Made by a program: the position numbers and the translations under genes. From positions 41,277 through 105,276 of the forward strand of contig JANQRH010000017.1 of the NCBI GenBank assembly GCA_028284625.1: a stretch of 64,000 nt of DNA. The letters run 5' to 3'. The notes beneath the pieces were generated by a model. It saw nothing but the letters and a program-made list of their open reading frames with translations, ran no database searches and was not told the origin of the DNA. This document shows positions 61,922 to 64,000 of this stretch, piece by piece (position 1 is the first letter of the stretch; each line of letters opens with the position of its first letter). This DNA is from Afifellaceae bacterium (GTDB lineage Bacteria; Pseudomonadota; Alphaproteobacteria; Rhizobiales; Afifellaceae).

Positions 61922-62572
61922 ATGCGCCCAATCGAGACAAAAGCCGACATCGCCAAAGCCGTCGCCGGCTTGATCGCCGCCGACAAGCGGCTCGCACCGG
62001 TCTTTGACTATGTCGGCCCGCTGCCGCTGCGTCGACGCGATGGCGGCTTTGAAGGCCTCGCCTCTATCATCACGTCGCAACAGATATCGGACGCGGCAGC
62101 CGCTTCCATCTGGACCCGCGTCAAGACCACAGTCGAGCCTTTCACGCACGAATGCTATCTCGACACGCCGGAAGACGCGCTGCGAGCGGCGGGGCTTTCG
62201 CGTCCGAAAATCCGTACGCTGAACAATGTTGCCGCCGCCATGTGCGACGGCTTCGACCTCGCCGCGCTTCACGATCTGCCAGCCGAGGAAGCGATTGCCG
62301 AGATGACCGCGCTCAAAGGCATCGGCCCGTGGACGGCTGAGATCTATCTCCTCTTTTGTGTCGGCCACCCCGACATCTTTCCCGCCGGCGATCTCGCGCT
62401 GCAATCGGCGGCGCATAAGGCGCTCAACCTGCGCAAACGCCCCGACGAGAAACGACTGCGCAACATCGCGAAGAAATGGGCGCCGTGGCGCGGCGTCGCT
62501 GCGCGCCTCTTTTGGGCCTTCTACCGGGCCAAGCGCGAGGAAGCCAAAGCCGCGCGCGACCGCTCGACGTGA
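61922..62572 (+). CDS. AlkA-like DNA-3-methyladenine glycosylase
   Basis: A 216-residue HhH-GPD superfamily enzyme. The helix-hairpin-helix reads LKGIGPWTAEIYLLF and is followed by the catalytic Asp in FPAGDLALQ. ITSQQISDAAAASIW forms the DNA-binding wedge region. It lacks the C-terminal FeS cluster of MutY/Nth, fitting alkyl-base glycosylase II. It initiates base excision repair of alkylated purines. It is 15 bases after the deaminase gene. Confidence 0.92.
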   Translation: MRPIETKADIAKAVAGLIAADKRLAPVFDYVGPLPLRRRDGGFEGLASIITSQQISDAAAASIWTRVKTTVEPFTHECYLDTPEDALRAAGLSRPKIRTLNNVAAAMCDGFDLAALHDLPAEEAIAEMTALKGIGPWTAEIYLLFCVGHPDIFPAGDLALQSAAHKALNLRKRPDEKRLRNIAKKWAPWRGVAARLFWAFYRAKREEAKAARDRST

Positions 62573-62758
62573 ATTGAACCAAAAATCGGCCGCCGGGCCT
62601 TCCTCCATTCGGCCACTGCGATGTAAAAATGCCGATCGCCTGGCAATTATCGGCCTTGCGGGCCTGCCGTTGCCGCTGGAAATGCGTGAGGGATACGCCG
62701 CAAAGCGCTGACATTTAAAGACAAAACGGCAAGGCGCAGCCGAATAACGGGGGAACGC

Positions 62759-64000
62759 ATGACGATCGCACTTCGCTGGTTTTTGGCGCTTGCCGTGCTT
62801 GTAGCGGCCGCCGCTCCCGTTACCGCCGCCAAGCGCGTGGCGCTGGTGATCGGCAACGACGAATACCCGCAGCTTGGCAATGAGGAACAGCTCCTCAAGG
62901 CCGTGAACGACGCTAACGCCGTCGGCGATACGCTTGAGGAACTCGGCTTTGAGGTGGTGCGCACCGAAAACGCCTCCCGCGCCGGTATGCTTGCGAGCCT
63001 CATCTCAACCGCCGACAAGCTTGATGCGGGCGACATCGCGTTCTTCTTCTATGCCGGACACGGCGTGTCGATCGACGGCGCCAACTATCTTCTCCCGTCC
63101 GATATCCCCTCTGCTGAGTCCGGCGCAGAGAACTTGGTCAAACTCAGCGCGATTTCAGAGGCGACGATCATCCAGACCTTTAAGGCGCGCGGCGCGCGCG
63201 TCGCCATGGTGGTCATCGACGCGTGCCGAAACAATCCGTTTTCCAAAGGCGGAACGCGCGCCTTCGGCGACGGTACGCGCGGTCTGTCTCGGCCGCCGAC
63301 ATTTGAGATGCGCGGCGTCTTCGGCCTCTACTCCGCAGGCTTTGGAGAGCGCGCCCTCGACCGTCTGGGCGACGACGATCCCAACCCCAACTCCGTTTTC
63401 ACGCGCGTTCTGGTGCCGGCGCTCAGGAAGCCCGGGCTCAGCCTGATTGACGTCGCCTACCAGGTGAATGGCGAAGTAGCGCGCCTCGCCCGCGATATCG
63501 GGCACGACCAGCATCCCGCCTATTACGACCAGGCCCGCGGCCGCGACGTCTATCTGGCGGGCGAGCCGGAAGAACCGGAGACGTCGGTCGAGCAGGCCGT
63601 CACCGATGACCGCCAGCGCGTGTCGAAATCAAGCTCCGACCCATGCGGCGCAGCCCAGCTCCATTTCGAGGCGGCACGCGATCTCGGCCGCGTGGAGGCG
63701 CTTGAGGATCACATCAAACGCTTTGGCACGTGCGAGTTCGCAGCGCTTGCCGGCATGCTGATCGAAAGCATGCAGGACGCTCCGGAGGAGCAAGTCGCCG
63801 TTCTGACCGACGGGTCCGAAAGCGGCGATTCCACACCGACCGTGAGCAACGACGAACTGCTCGCCGAGTGCAAGCGCCTGGCCTCCGCCATGTCGAGCGA
63901 TGTCGACATTTCTTCAGCGATTTCGGCGTGTCGTTTGGCGACGGAGCGTGTGCCGGGCGATGCCTTTACGATGTATCTCCTGGGCGATGCGCTGAACGCG
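62759..64000 (+). CDS. Caspase family protein (metacaspase, C14), truncated by window end
   Basis: The first 414 residues of a secreted protein, open at the window edge. A signal peptide (LRWFLALAVLVAAAAPVTAA) precedes a p20 caspase-like domain with VALVIGNDEYPQLGN, the catalytic His in FFFYAGHGVSIDG (H101) and the catalytic Cys in VVIDACRNNPF (C156). After about residue 270 the sequence turns to an acidic linker and then Sel1/TPR-like repeats (DPCGAAQLHFEAAR, AECKRLASAMSSDVDISSAISACRLA). Exported orthocaspases with repeats are common in Hyphomicrobiales; function and substrates are unknown. Confidence 0.88.
   Translation, partial: MTIALRWFLALAVLVAAAAPVTAAKRVALVIGNDEYPQLGNEEQLLKAVNDANAVGDTLEELGFEVVRTENASRAGMLASLISTADKLDAGDIAFFFYAGHGVSIDGANYLLPSDIPSAESGAENLVKLSAISEATIIQTFKARGARVAMVVIDACRNNPFSKGGTRAFGDGTRGLSRPPTFEMRGVFGLYSAGFGERALDRLGDDDPNPNSVFTRVLVPALRKPGLSLIDVAYQVNGEVARLARDIGHDQHPAYYDQARGRDVYLAGEPEEPETSVEQAVTDDRQRVSKSSSDPCGAAQLHFEAARDLGRVEALEDHIKRFGTCEFAALAGMLIESMQDAPEEQVAVLTDGSESGDSTPTVSNDELLAECKRLASAMSSDVDISSAISACRLATERVPGDAFTMYLLGDALNA

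Overview
The window is a GC-rich, gene-dense piece of a chromosome that looks alphaproteobacterial, most likely Hyphomicrobiales (Rhizobiales). This is inferred from gene types (IspG, ArgG, a YjbE-type TerC, DUF1127, YARHG and BKACE proteins, a BTAD-TolB-TPR regulator, a metacaspase), from FNR/FixK-type boxes and from palindromic intergenic repeats of a style common in that group. Genus cannot be decided from sequence alone. I find about 60 protein genes, one tRNA-Ala(CGC), and no rRNA, CRISPR array, insertion sequence or prophage.

Layout. 0-5 kb: two glycosyltransferase genes, one a 1255-residue multi-module protein. 5-8.9 kb: a carboxymuconolactone-decarboxylase-like protein, then an FMN alpha-hydroxy-acid oxidase + BKACE + IclR catabolic cassette. 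9-13.3 kb: a three-gene ABC export complex with an FNR-like box. 13.4-17 kb: glutathione transferase, PPP-type phosphatase, TerC, EamA transporter. 17-22.5 kb: a polyprenyl-linked glycan locus (two GT2 enzymes, one fused to a methyltransferase, a UPF0104 flippase-like protein and a GT-C-like membrane protein). 22.6-28.7 kb: DUF2461, EttA, a DpnI-like methyl-directed endonuclease, a Tat-exported DUF3500 protein, LysE and GNAT. 28.7-31.8 kb: argG followed by a two-gene restriction-modification unit. 31.8-45.5 kb: nitronate monooxygenase, M15-like peptidase, M50 protease, BTAD regulator, cytochrome b561, TypA, adenylate cyclase, SnoaL/HxlR pair, DUF3179, YggT. 45.7-46.7 kb: tRNA-Ala and an unrecognised AT-rich gene with its own operator-like promoter. 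46.8-64 kb: aldo/keto reductases, a universal stress protein with an FNR-like box, a TPP enzyme, RibB(A), L-rhamnose isomerase, an M14-like protein, a macro-domain protein, a RelBE pair abutting 3-hydroxybutyrate dehydrogenase, IspG, a deaminase, an AlkA-like glycosylase and a metacaspase cut by the window end.

Most of the window is ordinary metabolism and envelope biology. The parts that stand out are small accessory inserts: the DpnI-like gene, the RM pair downstream of argG (an apparently unclassified PD-(D/E)xK nuclease converging on a winged-helix-fused methyltransferase whose promoter carries a perfect 18-bp palindrome), the tRNA-adjacent orphan gene with a 12-bp-arm inverted repeat overlapping its -35 box, and the RelBE pair. 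Three copies of a modular palindromic repeat, plus two other repeat types, occupy the longer intergenic gaps.
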